Below, piece after piece: positions 1-12,906 of a DNA stretch of 64,000 bases. The DNA comes from [Phialemoniopsis] sp. UDSM-2020 (taxonomy: Eukaryota > Ascomycota > Sordariomycetes > Thyridiales > Thyridiaceae). The stretch lies in contig JAEILZ010000001.1 in the NCBI GenBank assembly GCA_018873225.1, forward strand, positions 7,874,001 to 7,938,000, written 5' to 3'. Each line of letters starts with the position of its first letter. Position 1 is the first letter of the stretch. The notes below the pieces were generated by a model. That model did not search any database and was not told where the DNA came from. It worked only from the letters and a program-made list of their open reading frames with translations. A program made the translations under genes and the position numbers.

Positions 1-1000
1 CTGCGACTGGTCCATTACGCATGTGATGGGTGAGGGAGGCGGAAGAGGCAGGAAGGGGTTTGAAGCGGACAATGGCAACGGGCGAGGGAGCTTGGAGATA
101 TAAGAGTGACCCCGAGGTACGAGACGGCAGGGTAAAGGGTCCAGATCCTCAAGGGTAGGTAACGAGATTGAAAGACGAGGACTGGGGGAAGAGTGGAGGG
201 GCGGGAACCTTTTTCTTTGTGCGGCACGGCGACGGGAGGTGGTCGAGGGGAGATAGGTAGTTGGATAAGCTATGTATGTATAGACGAAGCAGCAGGCGAG
301 AGGACGGGATGATGCTGCGTGTTGCTTGAACGCTTCCCGGTAAAACAATCAGATTGTCCAGCGTCCAGTGCCAGTGGTGGTGTAGGAGCGGGCCACACAG
401 ACAGAGAGAGCCAATTGCAGCCGAAGTCCACGAGAACGGGTCCGCATTCGACGCTGCTGGTTTCGTTTCGAGGCACAGAGTGGACTGGACAGGCGGGCGA
501 AAAAGCACTGTTCACTGGGATCAAGTAACTAAAGTACAGAGTGGGCAAGCAGGTAGAAAAGAAAGTATGAGCAAAGGACCGGCTGGGGTGTGTGCTCTGG
601 TGTGGAGTATGCACCCTCTGGTTGGCGCAAGCTGTCAGGAAGGGGAAAGAATGTGAAGGCCAGGAAAATGATAGATTGAGGTCGATCAGAGATTAGCAGC
701 GTAGACTAGATCGACGGAGTGGGTGCCCAAGAACTGGGACAAGGATTGAGTGGTGTGTACGGAGAATGTAGGTATGTGACGGGAGGGAGGGGGGGTGGAA
801 GGGAAGGGAAGGGGGGGGGACAAGAGGATGACGATAGTGGTCAAGGAGGAGGTGGTGGTGGTGATGGGGTAATAAACGAGTGGCTGTAACTAACTAAGTT
901 GAGAAAAAAAGAGGAAGAGGCCATCAACGACGAGGAGGAGGCCGAGGAGGAATCATTAACTGTTTCATTGCCTAGCATGCACACCTAGACGGGAGAACGC
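1..1000 (-). promoter_or_regulatory. Probable 5' leader/core promoter of a minus-strand gene off the left edge
   Basis: Read on the minus strand, this stretch is strongly pyrimidine-rich, with long C/CT tracts around 780-960 and many CTCC and TACC words. Leaders and transcription start regions of fungal genes commonly look like this. No frame in it resembles a protein. At the extreme edge the minus strand shows two candidate ATGs (22..20 and 15..13); the first sits in a good fungal context (CATCACATG). The coding sequence would then lie almost wholly outside the window. The assignment is inferred from composition only. Confidence 0.4.
781..822 (+). repeat. G-rich tract with many GGG runs
   Basis: The plus strand carries at least six runs of three or more G within about 40 nt, separated by one or two A or T bases and ending in a nine-G run. 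This satisfies the simple G-quadruplex pattern. On the opposite strand it is a pure C/T tract inside the presumed leader of the left-edge gene. Confidence 0.6.
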
Positions 1001-4000
1001 GAGAGGTAATAAAGAGGGTGTTTTGGTACGAGTAGACGCAGTCTTGGGAAGGGCAAAACGAGCCAACTGGACTAACACGCACTGCCCACGACCACAACCA
1101 GAGTGTAGGTAGACCAGGTAGACTTGGTAGGCCGTTCCTTACAGGGGGGATCCCTTCACTCGCACATGGCTTGCTCTCCCTCTTTCTCATAGTCGATCCC
1201 AGCTCTTGTCGTGGTTTTTCGGGCGGAGCCTGTGCTAAAGTCAAAGGTGGGCATGCTACGAAGTGCCTACAGGTAGGTGCAGGTGGGCCGCCGACCAGGG
1301 GAACTTTGATCTGCTCGAATGGTGACCAGGAGCCAAGCCAGGCCAGCGTGGGCGACAGGCAAGCTCGCTGTGGCCCACATGTTTCTCGCATGCTGCCCCC
1401 AGTACTTGTAACTGTACTTTGCTGCTGCTGCCCACCAATCGAAAGGTCCGGGTTGACCTACTGGAACGGGCGCTGGAATCTCCGTCGACCAAGTACCCAG
1501 TGTCTAAACGACAGGGCAGTGCGGGCAGATTCCCCTGTACCCGAAATAGCGATTCCCTGGTCCCTCTATTCCTGGTCCTGTCTGGTCCTTTCGACGCGAC
1601 GCTGACATGATGTGAGGGAGTGAGATGGCTGGACGGACGAGTACCCAGCTCAATCAATCGATCCCATATGCAATTGCATTGAAAGATCTGTCCCTTGGGG
1701 TTTGGCTGCAGGGGATGGCATGAGCAAAGTACGAAGTATGTACCGGTACTGGACCGAGGCGTGGCTGACCGTCTGGGTTGCGGACACGCCGCCCACGACG
1801 AGCTGCAAGTCAGAAAACGCTGCAAGTACTTTACCTCGTCCTCACAACGAACACCTTCCCTCCAGCGAGTTAGCGCGTTCCGCCTACGACAAGCATTGTT
1901 CTGACCAGAGACAATGATCCCAGTTCCGGCTTTCCAAGTTGACAAGAAAAGCGGGCAAACTCGACGGCCGCCCCCTCAAGCCCAGCTGATGGTCAAAAAG
2001 AGTTCAGACGAGATTTGGGAGATGCCATGCTCACGGCTCGCTCTTTTTGCTCGTGATTGAGAGGAGGGGCTGCTGGCCGTGGGCGATACTGTGTCACACA
2101 AGATCCAGATAGCTTTGGTAGATCTGAAACTCTGTTACCTGCCTGCCCATAAACCCATCCAATTCGCTAGACGTTCGCCTTCCCCCGGACCAGAGCTCTT
2201 TGGCCTGTGCATGGTCAAAAGGGTTGAAGCCTCGGCAGGCGTTGGACTTAACGGCCAGCGCCCGGAAAAGGCGCTACTTGCCTCACGGTCAAGGCCAACC
2301 CAGCCCAGGCCGAGAGCACAGGACACTGAATGAGCCAAGCAGCTCGAGCCACTCTAGCGCGGATGCGCGCCAGGCCCCGCGGCTACTAACCGGTTGTCAG
2401 TGCTGGTGCCTCTCGAGGGCGATTACCTAGATGGTGGTCGCTCCCAGTTCTTTTGTTGCGCTCTCAAAGAGCAGCCATGAGTCCCGAGTCAGAGAGACGC
2501 CAGCCAAGCAGCAGCTCTGAAACCGAGACGAGATTGGGCTTTCTGGTATGGATTGCACCGATCGGCCGAATTGTCTGCCCATTCTTGATTGCTGTCGAGA
2601 TTGGCATCCGGGGAAGGGGTGCCGACAGCTGGAGCCCTGGAGCCCTAGGGATTCCGGGCGACAGGGGATATAATGTGCAGATCTTGGTCTGTGGCCCTCG
2701 TGCCGCTGGGTCCTTATTTGCGTCCCAGCGTCCGTACGAACTGATTCCAGTCTTGTTTGTCCACCGGTGTGGTTTGGATGGACCGTGCGGTGCACATTGA
2801 GGACCCGGGCCCATCCTCTTTTCCTTCCGAACCACAGAAAGAGGGCTCACCACCCAAGCTTGCCAGATGCTCGACAGCAGTCCTTTCCTTCGCATGGCGA
2901 TGTTGCAACGGGGGGCTGCAAGGCCGATCCTGAATACCACCCATCCTCTCCGGATCCGAGCCAATTGACAAGGCCAACTCTTTCGTTTCCCGCACATGCA
3001 CATGCACAGTGGCCCCTTCTGAGTGAGTGCAGTGAGCATGAGAGACTTGCGTGTGTGTGGGTGTCTGAGTGTGGGTGGATCCTCTCCCCAATGCTTCTTC
3101 TCGTTGTCTCCATCCTGCTCGATCCTCCCGCAGCAAAAGCCACGTGAGGCGTACCCTCTACCCGCTGCAAACTTGGGAGCCGGAGATTTGTGCCACGCGC
3201 TGGAGAACGTTGTTCGCTTGAGCCCAAACCACCACCACCCACTAACGTTACCCCCTGGCCCTGGATCATTCGCATGTCGGTACGTACCCGGTACTTGCAA
3301 GGATCACCCATGCCTGTCCCGAGAGAGGAGACCCACCTCCCGCTCCAGTACTTTCCGTTTTGGAGCAAACACGCATCAATGATCCTCTCTACGTGCATGG
3401 TAAGCTCGAACGTTGCTTTCTTTTTCTTTTTCTTTTTTTCCACGCATTCCGTCATGTTTGATGGCAGCAAAATTTGCAGTTCAATTGTCTGATGTTATTC
3501 GCGACTGACCGTTCTGTATCGTCATTGCCCACTCCGAGTCTGTTCGAGCTCGCCTTTGGTCTCTTGTCTTTTTGGCTTCCTTCCCTTCCTGCAACGATGC
3601 TGTCTTTTCCTCAACCGCATCATACTTACTTCGTAGATGTTGATGATATCTGGCTTGCTGTGCTTCATTTGCGCGTCTCCATGCGCATTCAGACCCTTGT
3701 CTACCAGACGGAACCAACCGGTGGTCCTTTTAGCTTTTGGGTCCCTGGAAGTCGCATGCCTTTCCGCACTGTTGATGCTTTCTTTTTTTTTTCTAGGTAT
3801 TTTCCTGGAGCTGAACGAAACAAAGCTACCTAGGCACTTTCTTTTGCGGGGTAACACTGCGCAGCGATACGAAATATCTCAAGCCGCCGCCGCACGTTTC
3901 ACACAGTATTCTCACCAGACGGCTCTCTCCAAAGTAAGTATTTTGGCTGTTGCCAGATGGCCTCGCACACTGACTGCCGTTGTGACACGCGCTCGGAGGA

Positions 4001-7000
4001 GCACGTCATCTATCCTGAATGATGGTTTTGGAGCCAATGGATCCCCTCTCCAAAGTCAATCATATAGGCATACTGTGTTTTGGCCGGCTCGCTCGACCAA
4101 CTGATGCTTGACCGATGAGCCTTCAGTAGCCTTTCCGCCAACCGGGATCTTTCCTGGCCGAACGAGATGACTCAGGCAAAGATGCAAAAGGGCCACCGTG
4201 ACACCCGCTGCTATCATCCAATCTGTTTGCCAACAACCAAGACCTCACCCACTCTTGTCGCCTGTGCACCGTGGCTCATGCGAGGCGTTAGAGCCGATAC
4301 CTACGACATATCGCTGTATGCGATCGATCGCCCAAGTCACTCACGACAGCGTTACTTTGTAGGCTGCATGCCTCGCCGCGGTGCTCGGACCCAGACGGCC
4401 CACGACGAACGCCGCACAGATCCCATGTACTGGCGATCCCCGCAACGGGCGGGCGTGGTCGCTGACTACCCTGGTGATTCGAGCGCGCAACAATTGACAC
4501 TGACATCTCGGCATGGGTCCCGGCTGCCCTTGCTCTGGCCCTAATAAGGGTCCGCCTCATTAATCTCGTCTCGGCCAAATATCCCTAGGAAGAGCCGATC
4601 CCTGCCATGCAACAATCTGACGCCAGGCGAGCGGGAGCTGGGCGCACAGAGCTTCGTGCGGTCTGTGGGGTCGCCAATCTCGTGGAGAATGCGGCTATCC
4701 CTGAACGGGCGACATCATTTCAGTACAGAGTTGACGACACTTTTTTTTTTTGCATGCACCGACGGCTCCTGATCTTGGGGGAACAAAGCTCCGACAAGAA
4801 CCAAGACACGAGAAACCGTGACAGCTCAACGAGTCCGAATCTTTTAAACCAGGCACTGTCCATTTGCTGCTTTCTCGGTCGGCATCCCGACCACCTGGAG
4901 AGCCCAGCCTGTCCACAATGCCACTGCACGCAACACACTGAAGTGAGCGGAGTGTTCCGCCCGTCTCAACCCCGTTACCTCAACGGCTAGGGTGGACCCT
5001 CTTTGCCGTTCACAGGACGGAGCCGGCCTCCCAGAGTACCTATCAGTCGGGCAAGCCTGTGCCGGGGATTATTAGACTTTGGCTAGCGGCTGCAGGTTGC
5101 GAGTTTGAGCACCATCTTCTCCATGCTTCCCTTCGAGTCAGCATTGTGCGGCACTAAACACCGTGGTCTACTGGTTCGCCTTTGACCGTGAAGACCCGTA
5201 TCAAACGTCAAAGAGCTTGTGTTCAGGACGCATGCAGAGACAATCTGGAGATCATCCGACGATCTCGCCATAGTATTCCGTTATATGTGTCCAGAAACGG
5301 CATGCTCAAGTCCTCAGCCCTGTGCTGCCAGCTGTGAGACAGTACTAGGCAGGAATCGAAGCCATTGGCCCACGGATCCCGGACAGAGAGATTGAAGGAC
5401 AAGACCAGCATACTTTGGGTATCGATAGGCCGGCGCGGACGGCGCTCAAGCTAACCTTCGAGACACGGCGTTTCCTATACGGTGTAGGCTGGAGGGCGAG
5501 CTGTCCAAGTCACACAGTGCCCGTCCCTCGTGGAATTTAGCCTCTGGCAATGCCTGGAGATTTTACTGTCTTAGACCCCGTGTGGTCAGAAGCCATACTG
5601 AAATTCCTCCGAGGACCTGGGATGTTGTACCCAAAATCAGGCAGTGAGAAGCAGTGGCGACCATGGACAATAGCAAGACCTGTGGAACCTAGGCCAATCT
5701 TCAATACGGACCATTCTTGGACCTGTTGGCAGATGACACCTCCGTGGGGGGCCAAGGCAGTGATTGCTCCGCCAAATCCACCTTCCCTGGCCATGCGATG
5801 GCCCTTTGTGGTAGTGATTCACTGGCGATTGGTCGCGTCGACAATGAATCTTGTTGCAGTCTGTCCTCAACGACTCGCCGTGGACAGGTCGAGATGTCAA
5901 TGCGGGTCGCGAATCCTCCTGCGCAGCTGTCGGGTTCACATTGTGTTTTACAATTCGGTCCTTTCGAAGGCTCGCAGCCCAGTGTCACACCTCCATTCCA
6001 CGGAGCGCTCTTCAACGTGGTCGCAAGTGTTAGCTGCCATTAGCTCTTGCGCTCTCGACCTAGCCCGCATGCCAATATCAAGGGATAATGACACAATGCC
6101 CTGCACCCCAGAGGCAGAGCCAATGCGCGGCGGATACGCACGCGGCCAACGGCCGGGCCATTTGCTGCTGCTATATCCCAGAAACTACTGTCTCTAGGAA
6201 GTATATGCTAGAGGCCACAGAGATGGCCACCATGATCACGGAGTGTACCTCAAGCACCTTGTCCATTGTTGACAGTCTTTTGACATCGACAACGGTCATC
6301 AGGTATCAGTCACCTCTTTTCTCAAAGCCTCTTACCACCTTGCATTCATGATCGTCACCGTCGTAGCCAGAGTGGATGAAGCCGGCTGTACGGAGTGCTG
6401 AGTGGTCCATTCCGCCGGATCACATATCGTCCGTTCTTTTACCAAAACCTCAGCCTATTGATCTTCACTGGCATAAGATCTTCGCCGGGATATGTGGTCG
6501 TGTTCAGCCCAACATGGTACGGGGTCGGCCGAGGCCACCCCCCGCGCGACGTGCATGCTCGCCGCGAAGTCGCATGCTGTCAAAGGCACCATGATATCGT
6601 TATGCACGTCTCCAGTCGAATCTGGGTCACGTCCCTGCCGGGCGGGGGCCCCAACCCCCGGTCAAGGCACGTCGTAAGCAGCGGAATTACTGATTCGACC
6701 AAATAGGATAAGAGAGCAGTCACTGAAATCCGTCGTCCCTCCCGTCACATCGTAGCGTCCTGGTGGGTTTTTGGCCCTTCTGCGCGCCCTAGCATCTCTT
6801 TCGGAGTAGGAAGCAGCCCTAAAGCACTTGGGTATTGCCTGGGTGCCCGCTTCGGTGTGCCTGTAACGGTATGGATCTACAGTCAGTGAGTCCCAGCACA
6901 GCGGAAACACGCCGGCTTTTGGGCGACCAGGGGTCCCCATGCTCCGATCACTGCGCTACCACCTGCAGGTCAGGACAGCCGGCGCGACGCCATTCCCTCT

Positions 7001-10000
7001 TTTTCAGCGCAAAACAGACAGTATCTCGCGCGTAGCTGGGCACTGTAACAGAACATGCTCACAACGGCACTCAACTTGACGACGAATTGTCGACTAGCTC
7101 CCTCCCATCCTCTGGAGATGATCTTTGATTGACCTGGTTCCGCAGCCTCGGGCTCGGCGTCCCCTTCTTTTACGTATTGATTTTGGGGGTTTCCTCCATC
7201 TGGCGCCCCTGCGGATCCTTTCACAGTCCTCCCTCGAGACCTGATGGTGGGCAGTTGGGAGCTGGGTACGCTGCCCGTGAGGGGACGGGTCTTGTCACTA
7301 CGTACCCAGATTGTGTTTGGCTGGCGCGCGTAGAGGCGCTATCGCTTCAGATGCACTAAATCTATGGGGATGATGTTATCAGTACCTACCTCTCACAGAC
7401 CAAGGCGTCATATATCACAAAACAGAGGTCAAGACTAATGGGCAGTCTTGCAGTATCCTGTCCTGGACAGACGAACTGTGCGCAACATGCCATCCACCCG
7501 GTGCTCATCTTCGGCAACCCCCCCCCCCTTCCCTGCTCTGATCTTCTCCCAACCCCCACCCGACAGCTTGAGGAAATGCCGGATTTCCCATTCTATCCGG
7601 GTGGGCGCGTCCCGGAGGATTGGGTTGGTGATGTGACGGGTGCAGATCTCCCAGCACCATCGCCCTGCAGACGTACGATCTCGAGGTGCCTGGGCCTGGT
7701 TCTGTTGCTCAATATGCGCATGCCTTGCATAAGGTTCCCAAGGGATTGTGTGGGTTGGCCCTCTCCGATGGGGAAGACGGTTATGTTGGGTACCTGTCTA
7801 GCTCAAGCTTGCAGGCAAGCCACCAACGACCGCGGAGCCGGATGGTGCGCTTGGCGGCACGTAGCTGTGGCATTCGGCCGAGGGAGTTTGCAGGGCTTTG
7901 AATTAGGTGATATGGGTTTACTTACGCCTGTCCCATGATACCGATGGTTGGCGCCGCCCACCTGCAATGACTACGCCGCCCCCTTCCGCCATCCGTTGGC
8001 ATTATCTGGATCCTTCGCATCGACTGGCATCGCTAGTGTTGATCTGACTGAATGAATAGGTTCTGGACCCAGATGCAGACATGCAAGGTGTCATCATTCA
8101 CTACCGATACGAGGAGGATCTGGGTATGAGGTTCAAGACAACAGGGGCGAGCTCGCTGGGTGGTGATCGCCCGTCACATATGCAATGCAAGTTTGGCAAG
8201 TCTGCTGACTGGCCTTGCTCTAGAGCAGGAATGGTAGTTCCCAGTCCACGGCTGCCGGCTTGGCTTGCCCCGTCAGGGACGATGTCACCTCTATCTGATA
8301 CCTACGTAGATGCGGACGTCGTCGAGCATCAGCCTGTTGTCTGTCTGTCTGCCTTGCTGCGCGGGCCATCTATCCGGTAGGGCAGCAGTCGCCCTGGAAC
8401 GGATGGGCGGCAGGCATGGATCTACTCCATACAGGTCGGCCTTGGGATGGAGTCCATGTTGCGTGCCCACAGTGACATTGGACATCGATGCCACTGATGA
8501 CCCTCTGCATGGTGCTTCGCGCTGCCTGCCAAGGCACATGTGCGGAGCTCGCACGAAAAACGCCCTCCGTGCATCGTCGTACCTGGCATATCCCAATGCA
8601 GAGGCAGCAACCGTCTGTGGCTCAAGATGTATGGGGTTCACCGTTGCATGCATAGTCTCCGTATTGCTCTCACTGTCTCTTTTTCTTCTTTCACTCCTTC
8701 ATACCAAAGAAGAAGGCCGGCAATTGACCCGCCTGGGTACTCTTGCCAGGCACGACGGGCAGTCCCTGTCGATCTGGTCTCTAGCCTAACATTGGTCCGC
8801 ATGGCGGAAGTAAGGGATAGGGGGTGAAAGAGAGAGGAAAGGAAAACAAAAAGCAAAGATTCAGAGACACTGGTTGCGGGTCCGCTGCCCACACACTTTG
8901 TCTCTGACGCTGCCTATCCGCCGCTCCTACATACTTCGTGCTTGCAGATTGTGCCGTGAGCCGTATGCAATGCAGACCTGTGGGCCTTTGGGGTCTTTCC
9001 TTCTCCCTCTGAGACAAGGCCGGCGAGAGAGCGAGAACGAGAGGAGGATTCATGCATGCAGTGTTCATTCTCGTTAGATGCAGCGACGGTAGGGCTGGGG
9101 AACTAGGCTCTCCGAGGTGTCCTGCAATGGGACATGCGGGACGCTCAGGGGTAAAAGCGACTTGCGTCTGTGAAAAGTGGCAAGTTTGGTCAAGATAGCA
9201 ACCTTGTAGGGCTTTGGCACGACCACGAAGCAAAGACGGAATGCCGTCCCGTCTGCGAGAGCTTCAATGTGCGTGCATCACAGTGCGTCCGTCCTGGCAT
9301 ATACCGAGTACCAAACTCGACCACGATACTCGCCGGCACAGCGCCATGCGGTCCCCAACGCGTGCTTGGACGGTCTCCTTTTTTTGCTCCTCGCTCACCC
9401 ACCACCTGGCACGTCGAAAAGTCGTCAAAAGTACCCTGCTGTCGAAGCACCATTGCACGGCATTGCGCGTCTAGACTTGCCGTGTGGGTGTGTGCCGGGT
9501 GCTTTATCACAAACGGCGGCGCGATGTAAGTCTCAGTAGGGGGAAAGAAGGAAAAAAAGTAAATCTCGAGAGACATTTCTTTATTCTGCGTCCCGTGTAG
9601 AATTCTCCTCCTTTGGTTTGCTCTCTAGGTACTCTTACCGTTTTATTAAACCCTTCATGTTCCCGTCTCTCGCGCAGATGAGCCGAGGACCCCAGACAGA
9701 CCCCTACGTAGATCAGCAGAGGGAGGCGCAAGAAAGGGGTCCCCTCAATTAACAAAGAAGGCTTGCAGTCAAGGTAGTTTTTCTTCTCTTGCTAGAGACG
9801 GACGTGTGGCCGGTCTAGTAACGCTGATCATATCGGCACGCCAGGGGAACGGAGTGAGTGTGCAAGTGCGCTGAACAGAACAGTGCGAGAGCTAAACGGT
9901 TCGTGCTGGTGTTGTCATGTTGACCTTGGATTGACTCGACATGCTCCGGTATCTACCTCAGTTGTATAGCTAATTACGCAATCACGTCGACATTGCCAAT

Positions 10001-11247
10001 AGACCCCTGATTCAGCTCTAACGGTCCTCCCTTAGGGATGCCGTTGCGGCAGTAACGGAACAGCTATAGCGGCAGCTCAGAAAACCCTCTGTCCCGTTCT
10101 TTGCGCACGTCTCGTTTGCTCTGGGGTGACTTGCTTGGGAGAAGTGGCCTCTTGGGACTCCAAAGCCATGAACTGGTATCTACCAATAAACGTAGGGCAG
10201 AGTAAACGTATGGATCGCCCGTGGCGAAATGTCTCGGCAGACAGCAGTCGATCACAAACTCTCACTGAGACCCCGTCGCAGATACATGCCATCCCAAGTC
10301 AACGCCCATCCCGGAGCGGCAGAGGACAGATTGTTCCTCTTAGGTTGACAGCCTATCATTGTGAACCGCGGGGCCCCCCTTCACCTAAACATCCTGACCG
10401 TGATCCCAAACCGACCGCTTCGCCCGTAAGGCAGGAGCCCGCAGCGCAGAGTCACACGTGGTAGAGGGTTTGATGGACCGGCGCTGCTGCAACGGGGGAT
10501 CAGAGATGCGGTGAGCGCGGAAGAGTATCCCAAAAGGATGTGGAGGAGAAAGGGCTGCGCAACGTTGCGAGTATCGGTGGTAGCCATCGCGAAGAATGCC
10601 TGTGTGTGTGCGTGCTTGTGCGTGTGCGCGTGCGCTTCTGTGTCTCGGGTAGGGAGCAGATGTGAAAGACGACAACCCACCGCCTCTCTTCCATTCAGGA
10701 AAAGGGGGAGGGGGGGGGCGCAAAACGCTTTCTTCATAGGCAGCTGCACGCAAAGGTGCCCTCTGTTACGCAACGGCGACGGGTGTGCGACCTGTCGCTC
10801 CATATGTCGGTCGAGTCCAGTGTCCTGTCGTGCGCTGCGAATCGCGGACCCTGCATTCCCTTGCGCGCTGCACGACCGTGCCTTTTTGGTTGTTGACCTT
10901 TGACTTGTAGTGGTGGTAGCGCATAGAAGTGCCCCCTCCTCGTGCACCGCATCTGGGCGGTCGTCTGGCTCGTTTGCCCTGGCCTTTGCTCCTGTGAGAT
11001 GGGGGAGGACAGCCGGGTTTCAGAGGGCTGCACAGCGTGGCACGCACGACCGGAGGAGGGTGCATTGTGCGATTTTCTCGTGTGACGAGGGACCAACCGT
11101 AAAAGTTGTTCACCTGTTTTTGATATCACGAACGGAAAAAACGTGGCAGGCTTTTGACGTGTCCAGCCACCACCACCGCTCTGGCTTGTGTACTGCGTTT
11201 GCAGTCGTTTGCTAGATCGGCGAATATACGTCGGCCTTTCTCATAAC
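1001..11247. other. Long region without supportable genes
   Basis: About 10 kb contains only unconvincing open frames. The longest (2464..3300 minus, 278 codons from TTG; 5550..6197 plus, 215 codons) lack a recognisable domain, biased codon use or coherent splice structure. Composition is moderate rather than AT-rich, so it does not look like a RIP-mutated transposon. Visible items are scattered CT/GA tracts (8640-8860, 9535-9750), a C10 run near 7521, a G-rich run near 10690 and frequent TACCTAC/GTAGGTA words. The likeliest reading is an extended upstream regulatory region for the left-edge minus-strand gene, possibly with noncoding transcripts. Confidence 0.5.
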
Positions 11248-12906
11248 TTACACCTTCTCACTGTCACCCTGGGAAAGAAATTGCTTCGTGTCGTCCGGTC
11301 CCATGCAGCTACCAGATCAGGATGTCAGTCGAGGCACCTAGTGTGCGCCGGGCTCCCAGCGGTACTTACATGACCATCATGACCCGGGCGAAGTCGTCCA
11401 CGTCGTCTCCGCACCCCTGCCTCAGGAACTTCTCGAGGTGAAAAGTATCTGTTAGATGTTGCTTCCGTCTCTCCCACTGCTGGTAGAAATCAAAGGAGGA
11501 GCCTGCCTCCCACAGATGCCGGGAAAGGGTCCATCGATGGACCTCCTTCCAGGGGCCAAGAAGGTCTACATAGCTAGTGAGTGTTAAGAAAGGGTCACCC
11601 TGGCCGGGTAAACGTACCTTCAATCGCTTTGCCAATCATAAGCTTGTACAGCGTGATGAATATATGACCCATCAAGGCGGTCCTCCGCACAGACTCTGTA
11701 AAGATCCATCTCTAAAAAACGAAGGTAGCTCAGTACACATTTACTTCTCAAGATCACGTCGAGAGGGGTGTTCGGTGTACATACCTCCCATGACTCGGGC
11801 TTGGCCAACTTGAGAGCGTCGTCGCTCAGCCCCCAAAGCAGATTGTGATTGTCACGGCACCGGGTGAGCTCGAAAATGCGCTGCTCCAGCAGAGGCATGT
11901 CCCTCTCGGCCTGGGCGCGCAGGGAGACATCGCCGTCGAACACGCGCATGGTCTGGTAGAGCAGCAGCGCCTGCGTCCGGGCGATCTTCTCGAGTGGGGC
12001 CGACGCCGGCAGGGACGAGAGCGTGCCGGCCTTGAGCTCGTCGATGCTACGCTGCAGGGTGCGCAGGACGACGGCGCGTGTGGCCTCGGTCTGGTTGGCG
12101 TAGGCCGTGCAGACGGTGAAGCACTGCAGGATGGTCTGGGGCATAAAGTCCTTGTAGAGGTGGCGGTGGATGAAGGGCGTCTGATTCTCCTGGGCAAACG
12201 TGTTGTGAAAGCTCTTGATGGCGTTGGTGACGAAGTGCACTTTTGTGTTTGGGTCGTAGAGCTGCCAGGGCTCGTAGTGTATCTGGACAGAGGGTCAGGC
12301 GCGGACGGGAAGGGCGACGAGAGATCCAGGTCAACTTACGCATAGTTCATTGATCTTGGTGTTCTCGATATCGCAGGGTATTGGCGCCGAGATCTGCTTG
12401 TGAAATGCGGCCACTGCCTGCTGGTCAAAGCCAGGGTTGTTGGCGAGCCAGCCGTTCGGTTTATTCAGTCGATCCTCCTCAGCCGTCGTGATGAATTTGA
12501 ACCAGGGAACGTCGATAGCGAGATCCATGGGCGGCGTGGTGTCAGACGTGTTGGCGAACGTCTCGGATGCCACGGACCCGGATGGGTTTAAGAAGCTATA
12601 GTCAAGCTGCTCTGAGCCGGCGACACTCGTCGCCGGGTTGACTAGGGGCTGGGCGAAATCAAAGTCGTCGAGGAAGGAGAGATTGGAGGTCGAGCCGATG
12701 GACCCCTGGCGCGGTGGAGGCTGGCTCGCTGCCGCTGCATCGACCGTCCGTTTCGGATAGCTGCAGAGGTAGCCTCTCCTGGCACAGCGGCGACAGACGG
12801 GCATGTGCTTATCGCACTTCCGCTTCGACTTGACGCATGCGTCGCAGCTCTTTTGGCGCGATGCAGCATTGCCCAAGTTGGCTTGCTCACTCGGGTCGGT
12901 TTCCAT
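11248..12906 (-). CDS. Zn2Cys6 (fungal-type) transcription factor
   Basis: Predicted nuclear DNA-binding regulator; target genes unknown. Proposed exons (minus): 12906..12340, 12282..11785, 11711..11618, 11565..11370, 11308..11248, giving 471 aa. The zinc cluster lies at about residues 21-48 (CDACVKSKRKC then CRRCARRGYLC), followed by a basic SYPKR segment. Exon joins restore conserved-looking text: LC|IHYEPWQLYD, SWE|RWIFTESVRRTALM and IE|DLLGPWKEVHRW. Exon 4 read through would stop at once, because its donor AT|GTAAGT creates TAA. Splicing to 11308 adds an ICMGPDDTKQFLSQGD-type tail and keeps the frame, so I prefer it; the shorter form would end at 11366. It is divergent from the RRM gene. 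The fold and zinc cluster are certain; the last exon is less so. Confidence 0.88.

Noticed and set aside
2464..3300. Minus-strand open frame of 278 codons
   Set aside because: Opens with TTG, has no recognisable domain or biased codon use, and overlaps other frames of similar quality.
5550..6197. Plus-strand open frame of 215 codons
   Set aside because: Starts with ATG but the translation looks random, with many Trp, Cys and Arg residues and no domain; other frames over the same DNA are equally open.
7438..8789. Several frames of 120-166 codons on both strands
   Set aside because: Mutually overlapping, no protein-like composition, no splice logic linking them.
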